A stretch of 42,374 nt of DNA from NCBI GenBank assembly GCA_013361525.1, contig JABFXY010000088.1, positions 1 to 42,374 of the forward strand, written 5' to 3'. The translations under genes and the position numbers were made by a program. Position 1 is the first letter of the stretch; each line of letters begins with the position of its first letter. Origin of the DNA: Polyangiaceae bacterium (GTDB lineage Bacteria > Myxococcota_A > Polyangia > Polyangiales > Polyangiaceae). The notes beneath the pieces were generated by a model. It ran no database searches and was not told where the DNA came from. It was given only the letters and a program-made list of their open reading frames with translations. Shown here in pieces: positions 15,827 through 23,747 of the stretch.

Positions 15827-17032
15827 ATGGCTAGACTCTCCCTCTTGCTGCTCCCCCTCGCTCTGCTCGCCGTCGCGTGCGAGAGCGATCCGAGCACGAC
15901 GCTCGGACCCCAGGACGATGACGGTGCCGACGGCAACGACGACGGCAACGACGGTGACGGCAGCGGCGCGTCGTCCGGCGACGGCGGCAGCGCGCAGGGT
16001 GGCGAGGGTCCGGGCATCGACCCGGCGCTCGCGGACCGCGAGGTCGACTACAACGAGGCGCTGCGAACGGCCTCGCTGAAGCTCGTTCGCCGCCTTCCCT
16101 CGCTCACCCAGATCAAGAAGGTGCGTGACGCGGACGACCCGAAGGAGGCGTACACCGAAGAGCTCGACGCGATGCTCGCGGATCCCGCCTTCAACGGCCG
16201 CATGATCAAGTTCTGGCGCGACACGATGCGCATGGGCGGTGACGGCCTCGACACCGCGCCGGTGCTCGCCGCGAAGATCATGGCGGAGGGTCGTCCCTTC
16301 ACGGATCTGTTCACCGCAACGACCGGCAACTGCCCGTCGTACGACGGCACGGCGGGTACCTTCGCCGACGCCGATTGCGCGAGCGGCGCGCCGGTGCAGG
16401 CCGGCGTCCTGACGGACCCGGCCGTCCAGCGCCAGTTCTACGGCAACATGGCGTTCCGCCGCGTTCGCTGGATCCAAGAGACGTTCTACTGCTCGAAGAT
16501 GCCGGCGGAGATCAGCGACTCGCCGCTTCAGGTGGACGGCAAGGACTACACGGCGCCGTACCCGTTCGACAGCATCTCGTCCTCGCCGATCAACTTCCTG
16601 GATACGCAGTCGGTCGTCTGCGCGAACTGCCACCAGACGCTGAACCGCGTCGCGCCGCTCTTCGCGAACTTCGACGCCGACGGTATGTGGCAGGCGGGCA
16701 TCGCCGTGCAGACGCCGCTCGCGCCCGAGCCCGTCACCACCGAGCGCACGCACTGGCTGCCCGACGGGACGCCGACGGCATGGCGCGCGGACGTGCCGGT
16801 CGCCGACCTCGCCGAGCTCGGCCAGGCCCTCGCGGAGGACCCGCAGGTCGGCGAGTGTGTCGTCGCCCGCATGTGGAACTTCGCGCTGTCGAAGGAAGAC
16901 ATCGTCGTGGATCTCGCAACGGTGCCTTACGGCGTCGTCGAGCCGCACGTCACGGAGTTCGACACCAACGGGCAGGACCTGAAGCAAGTCCTTCGGGGCA
17001 TCTTCTTGAGCGAAGACTTCGTGAGCTTCTGA
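15827..17032 (+). CDS. DUF1549/DUF1588-like lipoprotein with one haem motif
   Basis: A 401-residue lipoprotein (signal ends LAVAC, Cys18) with an acidic Asp/Gly/Ser tether to about residue 65. The next part, TASLKLVRRLPSLTQI...YTEELDAMLADPAFNGRMIKFWRD, resembles the DUF1549-type module paired with DUF1501 in planctomycetes and many myxobacteria. At 265-269 CANCH is followed by QTLNRVAPLFANFDADGMW, which matches the haem-and-FD-x-x-G block of DUF1588-like proteins. The C-terminus, LKQVLRGIFLSEDFVSF, is the usual ending of such families. The biochemical function is unknown; they are suspected to act in polymer breakdown or envelope redox chemistry. It is the second gene of the operon, 15 bp after the first. 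Confidence 0.8.
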   Translation: MARLSLLLLPLALLAVACESDPSTTLGPQDDDGADGNDDGNDGDGSGASSGDGGSAQGGEGPGIDPALADREVDYNEALRTASLKLVRRLPSLTQIKKVRDADDPKEAYTEELDAMLADPAFNGRMIKFWRDTMRMGGDGLDTAPVLAAKIMAEGRPFTDLFTATTGNCPSYDGTAGTFADADCASGAPVQAGVLTDPAVQRQFYGNMAFRRVRWIQETFYCSKMPAEISDSPLQVDGKDYTAPYPFDSISSSPINFLDTQSVVCANCHQTLNRVAPLFANFDADGMWQAGIAVQTPLAPEPVTTERTHWLPDGTPTAWRADVPVADLAELGQALAEDPQVGECVVARMWNFALSKEDIVVDLATVPYGVVEPHVTEFDTNGQDLKQVLRGIFLSEDFVSF

Positions 17033-17051
17033 GCGACCTGAGGAGAACACC

Positions 17052-17810
17052 ATGACCCGCACCATCCTGCAGACTCTCGGGATCGCGCTCCTCGGCGTCG
17101 CCTTCATGGGATGCGCCGAGAAGCCGACCAAGATCGACAACGACGTCGATCACGACAAGGACGACTCCGATCCGATCGGCGACCCGATCGACAAGCCCAC
17201 CCAGCCGGAAGACACCACCGGCTCGGAGGACAACACGCACGATCACATGCCGGGCCTCGGCGCCGACGATGCGCGCGACCCGTACGAGATCGCCAAGCAG
17301 CGTGAGGAAGAAGGAACGCCCGACGCGCGCGCCCGCCTCCACTCCTGCCAGAAGCTGCAAATCACCGCGGTCCGCAACGTTCTCACCGACTTCGGCGTGA
17401 ACCTCGACGCCGAGGGCACCCCGCCGACGGCCGGTCAGCTGGTGAACGGCGGCGGCACGGCGCTCGGCGCGGCGAACTACGCGGCGCGCATGGGCGAAGA
17501 CATCGTCTGGACGGCGGCCGGCGCCGCGAAGATGTTCGACATCTGGGTTCAGGCGGCGCCGGAAATCATCGCGGCGATGCCGACGGCCGAACACTGCATG
17601 GTCGACGGCGTCGGCGTCGAGGTCTTCACCGACGATGGTCAAGGCACCATCACCTGCAACGAGGACGCGGTCACCTGCCTCATCGGCCGACCCGCGACGC
17701 CCGAGCACCTCGCCATCTGCAACAGCCTCGTCATGAGCGCGTCGACGCCCGACAAGGGCAAGAACATCGCGGTGGCCGCTCTCTTGAGCGCCGCCCATTC
17801 CTGCGAGTGA
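17052..17810 (+). CDS. Small acidic lipoprotein of the DUF1501 operon
   Basis: A 252-residue lipoprotein (signal ends AFMGC, Cys21) with a very acidic Asp/Lys/Pro/Thr tether (residues 25-70). The globular part has five cysteines (HSCQKL, EHCMVD, ITCNED, VTCLIG, AICNSL) plus a Cys two residues from the C-terminus, suggesting disulfides. No catalytic motif or known domain is recognised. AGGAG six bases before the ATG at 17052 gives a clear start. Its position between the DUF1549-like and DUF1501 genes, with gaps of 19 bp on each side, makes it a likely accessory subunit of the same envelope complex; that is inference. Confidence 0.78.
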   Translation: MTRTILQTLGIALLGVAFMGCAEKPTKIDNDVDHDKDDSDPIGDPIDKPTQPEDTTGSEDNTHDHMPGLGADDARDPYEIAKQREEEGTPDARARLHSCQKLQITAVRNVLTDFGVNLDAEGTPPTAGQLVNGGGTALGAANYAARMGEDIVWTAAGAAKMFDIWVQAAPEIIAAMPTAEHCMVDGVGVEVFTDDGQGTITCNEDAVTCLIGRPATPEHLAICNSLVMSASTPDKGKNIAVAALLSAAHSCE

Positions 17811-17829
17811 GCTGGGAAGGAGAACGACC

Positions 17830-19218
17830 ATGGTGATCGACGCACTGAAGAACCTCGAAGGTCCCTCCCGGCGCCGCTTCCTCAAGTGGGCCGCTGCTGC
17901 CGGCGCGCTGCTCGCGGTCGACCGCGCGCGCTACCTCAACATCCTGAACGACACGGCCGGCGTCGCGATGGCGCAAGACGCGTCGTGCGCGCTGACCAAC
18001 AAGTCGGTGCACATCGTCGCCGGCGACGGCGGCTTCTCGTGGTTCCAGCTCCTGTGGCCCCACGTGGAGATCGCCGCGAGCGGCAACGACAACTTCGCGT
18101 TCCACGCCTACGGCGAGGAAGAGTCCGCGACCGACACGGACAAGCCCTTCACGTTCGGCCCCGAGGCACCCTGGCGCTCGTTCGACAAGACGAAGCGCGT
18201 CACGGGCTTCATGGCGGGCAACAACCAGACGCACACGCCGACGCCCGGCTCGGCCGCGACGGTCGGCAACAACCAGACGCTCCTCGCGGTGTGCGCGTCG
18301 ATTCAGCGCACCACGCCGTCGCTCCTTCCCGTCATCGGCATCAACCCGGTGAACTTCGGCGCCGCCCCCGGTGCTCCCGCGATCACGAACGTCCCCGACG
18401 CGGACGGCATGGTGCAGCTCTTCAACAGCGCCGCGTCGCGCGCCATCCTCCAAGAGCCGGAGGACGCAGCGCTCTACGACGCGTACTACAAGGCCCTCCT
18501 CGGCTTGAACAAGGCGGCGGACCGCCCCACGCAGCTGCGCGGCCTCCGCGTCGGCAAGCAGGCGGCCGGCTTCCTCGGTCAGAACCTCGCGGCGCAGCTC
18601 CAAGCGAGCGACGCCGACTTGACCCGCTACGGTGTCGACGGCGGCACGCCGAACAAGCTGCGCGCCATCGCGAAGGCGCTCATCGTCGCGTCGAAGGCGT
18701 TCAAGCTCAACCTCACGCAGTCGGTCATCCTGCCTGCGATGCGCGACGATCCGCACGGCGCCTTCGGCGACATGGGGACGCTCCGCAGCACGACCCAAAG
18801 CCTCGGCAAGATCCTCGACACGTTCATGGCGGATCTTGCCGGCATGGATGATCCGTCCTGCACCGCGAAGTCGCTCGCCGACGCCGTCGTCATGACGGTC
18901 CACGGCGACACCCCGAAGGACCCGCGCAACCGCAACGGCTGGCCCGATGGCACGCCCGGCGACTCGAACTGGCTCTACGTCATGGGCAACGGCTACGTGA
19001 AGTCCGGCTGGTTCGGCGGCGTCCGCGCGAACGGCTCGGTCGACGTCTTCGATCCCCCGACCGGCAACACCGTCCCGAACGGCGACTCGAGCAACACCGC
19101 TCCCGCCGCCGGCGCCGCTGTGGCGTACGCCGTCGCGAAGGGCGACATGCGCCGCGTCGAGGACTTCTACAACGGCCCCTCGATCGAAGGCATCGTCAAC
19201 ATCAACCCGATCCAGTAA
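17830..19218 (+). CDS. Tat-exported DUF1501-like protein
   Basis: A 462-residue protein with a twin-arginine signal (SRRRFLKW at 13-20, hydrophobic Ala/Leu run, cleavage probably after AMAQ near residue 49). The body resembles DUF1501, a sulfatase/alkaline-phosphatase-like fold. The segment ADAVVMTVHGDTPKDPRN...WLYVMGNGYVKSGWFGGV corresponds to the conserved block of that family, in which a Gly-Arg-Thr-Pro/Asp-His pattern is usual. Here HGDTPKD and GDSNW stand in that place, so metal ligands may differ. Tat export implies folding, perhaps with metal, before transport. GGAAGGAG before the ATG gives a clear start. It is the last gene of the operon and ends 13 bp before a long hairpin (19231-19330) that should stop transcription. 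Confidence 0.82.
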   Translation: MVIDALKNLEGPSRRRFLKWAAAAGALLAVDRARYLNILNDTAGVAMAQDASCALTNKSVHIVAGDGGFSWFQLLWPHVEIAASGNDNFAFHAYGEEESATDTDKPFTFGPEAPWRSFDKTKRVTGFMAGNNQTHTPTPGSAATVGNNQTLLAVCASIQRTTPSLLPVIGINPVNFGAAPGAPAITNVPDADGMVQLFNSAASRAILQEPEDAALYDAYYKALLGLNKAADRPTQLRGLRVGKQAAGFLGQNLAAQLQASDADLTRYGVDGGTPNKLRAIAKALIVASKAFKLNLTQSVILPAMRDDPHGAFGDMGTLRSTTQSLGKILDTFMADLAGMDDPSCTAKSLADAVVMTVHGDTPKDPRNRNGWPDGTPGDSNWLYVMGNGYVKSGWFGGVRANGSVDVFDPPTGNTVPNGDSSNTAPAAGAAVAYAVAKGDMRRVEDFYNGPSIEGIVNINPIQ

Positions 19219-19230
19219 GCCGCGCCCGAA

Positions 19231-19330
19231 GCAGAACCTCAAAGGCGCAAAGCGAAGAAAGAGGGCGCGAAGGGATGATGAAAATCCCCTTTGCGCCCTT
19301 CTCTCTTTCTTTGCGTCTTCGCGGTTCAGC
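19231..19330. repeat. Long imperfect hairpin between convergent genes (element A)
   Basis: Two arms of about 45-50 bp pair imperfectly around a short loop near 19277-19283. One strand of each arm is purine-rich, with units such as GGCGCAAAG, GACGCAAAG and AAGAAAGAG. It lies between the stop of the DUF1501-like gene and the stop of the giant minus-strand gene, and its right arm runs into the latter's TGA (19326-19328). It is placed to terminate transcription from both sides. Its size and repetitive purine units are unlike a simple terminator and suggest a mobile or repeat-derived element. Confidence 0.7.
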
Positions 19331-22300
19331 TGCCCGCTGCGGAGCGCGACAGCAGCGCTAGGAGCGCCCGACGTTCTTCGACGTCGGTGACGGCGTGGTC
19401 TTCGCGGTTGACCTCGGAGAGGACGGCGGCGGCGAGGCTGTCGAAGTCTTCTTGGGCGACGGCAGCGCGGATGACGGGATGCTCGGCGTTGACGACGAGG
19501 CGACGCGTTCGCGGCTCGTACGACAGCGCGCGGCCGCGCGTGGAGAGCGCGACGTCGAGCGTCGGGCTCAGGGGCAGCGCGGCGAGCACGCGGACGAGGC
19601 GCTCGATGATGGGGTGATCGTCCGCGGCGGGACGAGATCGTTCGACGCCGAAGAGCGACAACATGCCGTCGAAGAGGCCACGTGCGGGCTCGGGATCCTC
19701 GTCGTGCGTTTCCACGACGCCCGGCGCAGGAGCTTCGATGGGCGCGGGAGCGGCGGGTCGTGGCGGAGCTGGCACCGGCAGCGGCGCGGGCCTCGCCGGC
19801 GGCGCGGTATACCGTTTCGGCATCGCCGCGAGGAACGTCCGAATCTCGGCCATGGCGTAGCGCTCGAGCGCCTCGATTCGTTCGCTGGGCTTGGTGCCGA
19901 TCACCTTCGTGACGAGCAGCTTGCCGCCGAGGTGGACGGTCCCCTCGCCCGTCTCCTCCGATCGCTTCGTGATGAGCTCGGCATCCGGCACTAGCAGATG
20001 CAGCGCCGCTTCTCGATGCGACAGGTACGTCCAACCGACGGTCCGGGCGCCCGCGATCACGACGTCGTTGAAGCGCGACGTGACGACGGACCCCACGGGA
20101 CGGGTCGCGGTCTCGAATGCTGCGACGAGCGCGCTGGCCATTCGCGCTTCGCACAGGCGCAGCGTGCGCTCCGCGGCTCGACCCGATTCGAGCTCGTCGG
20201 GTGCGAGCTCGCGCAGCTCGATGGCTCCAGCGACACTGCGGCCGAGCACGCGCGGGATCGTCCCCACCGATACGCCGAGGTAACGGACATCGACCGCGCC
20301 GCCCCCCGCAGGCGCAAGCGCGACCTTCATATCGGGATCGGCAACGCTCACGGCGAGGGCGCCGGCCATTTCGGAGCCGAGCTCCGGCGCGCTGAACGGC
20401 GGCAGGCGCAGCGCACGGTAGGCGCGATCGCGGAGCACGACCGACCCCTTCGGCAACGTGCCGCTCGATCGAAGATCCGCGAGCGATGCGGCCGTGCCGT
20501 CGTCGACGACGAAGAGCTTCGCATCCAACAGCGCAGGGTCGATTGGGCGCGATGCGAAAGCGAGGAAGAGGACATATTCGGTCAGCGGCCCGCGCACGAA
20601 GGCGGGGGCGCTCTCGATGCTCTTCGCGACCTGCGCGTAGTAGCGCCCGATGGTCTGCTGAACGAGCTGCACGACCTCTTCCGAGCGCACGACGTCGACG
20701 ATGACACGAGCGTGCACGGCGAGCGGGAACGCGGCTGTATCGAGGGGCGAGAGACCCCACGGCTCGCCGGTCGGTCGGAACACCTCGACCTTCGATGGGC
20801 CTTGCGACACGACGCCGATGAAGCCGTGGATGTCCTTCATCCCGAGGCTCGCGACAGTCGTCGTGAGCTCGGCCGATCCGGCGGGAAGCTCGAGACGAAC
20901 CGGATGGTTCAGCGCGGCGACAAGCGCAGCTGTCTCGCGCATCGCGGCAGCCTCGTCGGGCGGCGGCTCCGGAGCGGCGGGCGCGGCGATCGGGCGCGAT
21001 GGCGGCGCATCGATCGGCTTGTTGCGCTTCGACTCCTTGCCGTCTCGACGCACGCGCCGCGGAAAAAACGTCGCGAGCGCCTCCGCCGCGAGATCGTCCG
21101 CGATGATCGCCGTCTTGCGTTTGTCGGTCGGATCCGCCTCGCGAAGGCAATTCAAAAAACCGTGCGGGAAAAGTTTCGCGAGCTCGTCCGCGCTGACGTC
21201 GCGGACGACGCCGCGCTCCTGCAGACGAAACAGCGGGCTGGAGCGGAGGACCGTGTCGATATCCGCAGAGCTCTTGCGTTCGGCGAGCGCACGGAACACC
21301 AAACGTCGCGTCGCGAGGCAAAGCTCCGCGTGCCGTGCGAGCTCGCGATCCTCGACGAGCGCGTCGAGCAAAGCTCGCCGCGGATACTGAGCGACCCCCG
21401 GCGGCGGCACCGGCGACGGCGCGCCCGTCCCGAAGTACGGCGCGCCAGGCACGAGATAGTCTTCGTCGATCGCGATCGCGCACGCGGCATCCGCAGGGAG
21501 GCGACGCACCTCGACGACGTCGCCGCGGTGCATGCGCACGAGCATCGGGTCCTCGCTGACGCTGATGGCGTAGGGCGACGAGCCGTGTAGCCCTTGGTAG
21601 ATCGGGGAACCCACGCCGGTTCGGTACGGGGCAAGCGCGGCCTCGAGCTGCGCCTGCGTCGTCCGCGGGCGACCGAGATACGCGCTGTAGTCCGCGAAGC
21701 AAACGGCCGGACCGAGCAGACCGCTCAGCGCCGCGACGTCGGACGGCGAGAGAACGAGGACGGGTGCGCCGTCGCGACGGCGCGCATCACCGCCCGGCAT
21801 GCCCGGCGGAACGAAGCGGACGCCGTGATGCGACTTCGCCGCCGACGCGACTTGGGTCGTGTTGAGCGCCTCTCCGCCGACACGCGGCCAAACCGGAATC
21901 GACATCGCCCGACCATCGCGCTCCGCGACCGAGAGCGCCCCGACGACGATCGCGCGCAGCTCGCCTTGCCTGTGCTCGGGCACGTCCTGGCGCCGCGTGT
22001 ACAGCCCTTCGAAAACGGCCTCCGCCAGGACCTCCATCGCGCGCGTGAAACCCGCGTCCCGACAGACGCCATCGTACGCAGGCGCCGGAACGAGCGTGCC
22101 TTCCCACTCGACCACGGCATCGATCGCGACCGCCCCGGGCTGCCACGGCGTGCGGATGGTCTCGAGCACGTGCCCATCGACACGAATTCGAAGCGTCGAC
22201 TCCGCGCCCTCGCAGGGTGCGGAGAGGGCGATCCGAGCGCGAAAGCCGAGTGGGGCAGGCGACGTCGAGTGAAGCGAGACAGGCCGGGGCGGCTCCCACG

Positions 22301-23747
22301 AGGCTTCGTTCGCCGAAGGCGAACGCGAGTAAGCAGAGCCAGGCGTCTCTTCGACGTCGTGCACCAAGACGTGCTCGGGACGTAGCGCGAGCTCGAGGCG
22401 CGTCGGGCCGGCGGCGAGCGCGATCCTCCGGCGCTCGACACCGGCTGCGACGTCGCGCGCGATTTCTGCATACGGCGTCGCCGCGACGTGCGCGAAGAGA
22501 CGCTCCTCTGCGCGCCCGCCCGTTCGCTGGAACACGTCGCGCACGAGCGGCTGGTGTTCGGCGGAAAGCGGCTCCGGATCGGTGCGGAGGAAGATGCTCC
22601 GGCCGTCGATGCGGATGCGCGTGAGCTCCCCGACGCTGCGTCGCCTACCGCACGCATCGACGAGCAAAGGCAGATCCAGAAGCGGACGCAGCACCTCGTT
22701 CGGCTCGTTCGCTTGGGCCGCGCTCGCCGAAGGAACCGCGGTCGATGCGGCCGCGATGAGCGCATCGACGATGCTGCCCGCGCGGTCCGCAGCCCCGGAC
22801 TCGAGCGCCCCCGAGATCGCGCGGCGCGCCTCGTCGACGAGGGATCCGAACGCGCGGCGCGAAGCGGCAACCACGGCCTCGACGACGTCCTCACGAACCT
22901 TCGAGCGCGACACGTTGGTGGGCAGATCTTCGGCGTGCGCCGTCACGCGAAGGGGCAGGTGGATTCCGGCGGCGCCACCGTTCACCCCGGCCACCGCCTC
23001 GAAAGGCTCCTCGGTGAGGACGAGGCCGTTTTCGTGAAAGCGGACCACCGGTGCGCGATCCCATACGCCGACGAGCTCCAGGCTGACGTCGAGGCCCGGA
23101 ATCGGCAAAGGAAGCTCGAGCCCGACCGAAACGAGGCTCGCCACACCGGCCGGTGGCTGCGCGGCCTCACCGTTGATGTGAAGCGGAACCGCACGGGTCG
23201 AGAGCGCACCCGCGAGCCGGCTGATCTCCGGAACCTCGCCGAAGCCGAACGCGCGCGCGACGACCGCCATCGACAACGCTCGCTCGGCGTGGAGACAGAT
23301 CGAGGGCACCTCGAGGCCATCTTTCGGCCGGCCCTCCCTCGCCTCACGCTGCACCGCGCGTTCGAGATCGGCGACGGCGATGCGCGAGGCGAGGACCTTG
23401 CCGCTCACCGCTTCGCGAACGAAGACCGTGACTGCGCGTGGCTCGTGCCCGAGGGATGCGAGCGCGGCGGTCGCGAGGCGGCGGATCCGCCGCCCGTCGG
23501 TTCCCGCGTGCATCTCGCTCGCAGCGTGATCGAGAAGGTCAACCGGCCACGGCGCGCCGTCGAAGCGAACGAACACGTCGTCCGCGTCGTGCCGCACGTC
23601 GACGAAGGTCGCGCCGGCCAGCGACGCCGCGCGAACGACCTCGCAGAGCCAAGAGGTCGGATCCGCGAGCAAATGATCCTTCAGCTTCAGCGCCGCCCGT
23701 CGCGCATCCACCTTGAGCTTGCCGCGCTCGATCGATCCGCGCTTCAC
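19326..23747 (-). CDS. Giant protein with degenerate GHKL/HSP90-like N-terminus
   Basis: This encodes 1473 residues, starting at a GTG that overlaps the upstream gene's stop (GTGA), so translation is coupled. No signal peptide or membrane segment is visible; it is probably cytosolic. The N-terminus lines up with that of the neighbouring GHKL ATPase: E36VVRAASLAGATFVDV against E35LVQNAIDAGATRIDV. Glu is kept, but the Mg2+-binding Asn is Ala40 and the DDGKGM motif is reduced to FDGAPW, so this copy should not hydrolyse ATP. Near residue 274 LPTNVSRSKVRED recalls the LPLNVSRE motif of the HSP90 middle domain. The middle thousand residues are unrecognised. A Pro-rich linker (about 1297-1335) leads to a C-terminal domain (LSYEPRTRRLVVNAEHPVI). 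A partner or scaffold for the ATPase is the best inference. Confidence 0.85.
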   Translation of the reverse strand: MKRGSIERGKLKVDARRAALKLKDHLLADPTSWLCEVVRAASLAGATFVDVRHDADDVFVRFDGAPWPVDLLDHAASEMHAGTDGRRIRRLATAALASLGHEPRAVTVFVREAVSGKVLASRIAVADLERAVQREAREGRPKDGLEVPSICLHAERALSMAVVARAFGFGEVPEISRLAGALSTRAVPLHINGEAAQPPAGVASLVSVGLELPLPIPGLDVSLELVGVWDRAPVVRFHENGLVLTEEPFEAVAGVNGGAAGIHLPLRVTAHAEDLPTNVSRSKVREDVVEAVVAASRRAFGSLVDEARRAISGALESGAADRAGSIVDALIAAASTAVPSASAAQANEPNEVLRPLLDLPLLVDACGRRRSVGELTRIRIDGRSIFLRTDPEPLSAEHQPLVRDVFQRTGGRAEERLFAHVAATPYAEIARDVAAGVERRRIALAAGPTRLELALRPEHVLVHDVEETPGSAYSRSPSANEASWEPPRPVSLHSTSPAPLGFRARIALSAPCEGAESTLRIRVDGHVLETIRTPWQPGAVAIDAVVEWEGTLVPAPAYDGVCRDAGFTRAMEVLAEAVFEGLYTRRQDVPEHRQGELRAIVVGALSVAERDGRAMSIPVWPRVGGEALNTTQVASAAKSHHGVRFVPPGMPGGDARRRDGAPVLVLSPSDVAALSGLLGPAVCFADYSAYLGRPRTTQAQLEAALAPYRTGVGSPIYQGLHGSSPYAISVSEDPMLVRMHRGDVVEVRRLPADAACAIAIDEDYLVPGAPYFGTGAPSPVPPPGVAQYPRRALLDALVEDRELARHAELCLATRRLVFRALAERKSSADIDTVLRSSPLFRLQERGVVRDVSADELAKLFPHGFLNCLREADPTDKRKTAIIADDLAAEALATFFPRRVRRDGKESKRNKPIDAPPSRPIAAPAAPEPPPDEAAAMRETAALVAALNHPVRLELPAGSAELTTTVASLGMKDIHGFIGVVSQGPSKVEVFRPTGEPWGLSPLDTAAFPLAVHARVIVDVVRSEEVVQLVQQTIGRYYAQVAKSIESAPAFVRGPLTEYVLFLAFASRPIDPALLDAKLFVVDDGTAASLADLRSSGTLPKGSVVLRDRAYRALRLPPFSAPELGSEMAGALAVSVADPDMKVALAPAGGGAVDVRYLGVSVGTIPRVLGRSVAGAIELRELAPDELESGRAAERTLRLCEARMASALVAAFETATRPVGSVVTSRFNDVVIAGARTVGWTYLSHREAALHLLVPDAELITKRSEETGEGTVHLGGKLLVTKVIGTKPSERIEALERYAMAEIRTFLAAMPKRYTAPPARPAPLPVPAPPRPAAPAPIEAPAPGVVETHDEDPEPARGLFDGMLSLFGVERSRPAADDHPIIERLVRVLAALPLSPTLDVALSTRGRALSYEPRTRRLVVNAEHPVIRAAVAQEDFDSLAAAVLSEVNREDHAVTDVEERRALLALLSRSAAGS

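Noticed and set aside
14612..17140. 842-residue minus-strand reading frame
   Set aside because: It is antisense to two clear haem-lipoprotein genes and has Arg/Val/Asp-rich shadow composition typical of very GC-rich DNA.
17731..21702. 1323-residue minus-strand reading frame
   Set aside because: It is out of frame with the giant GHKL partner and antisense to the DUF1501-like gene, crosses hairpin element A, and is mostly Arg/Ala/Pro; no motif is present.
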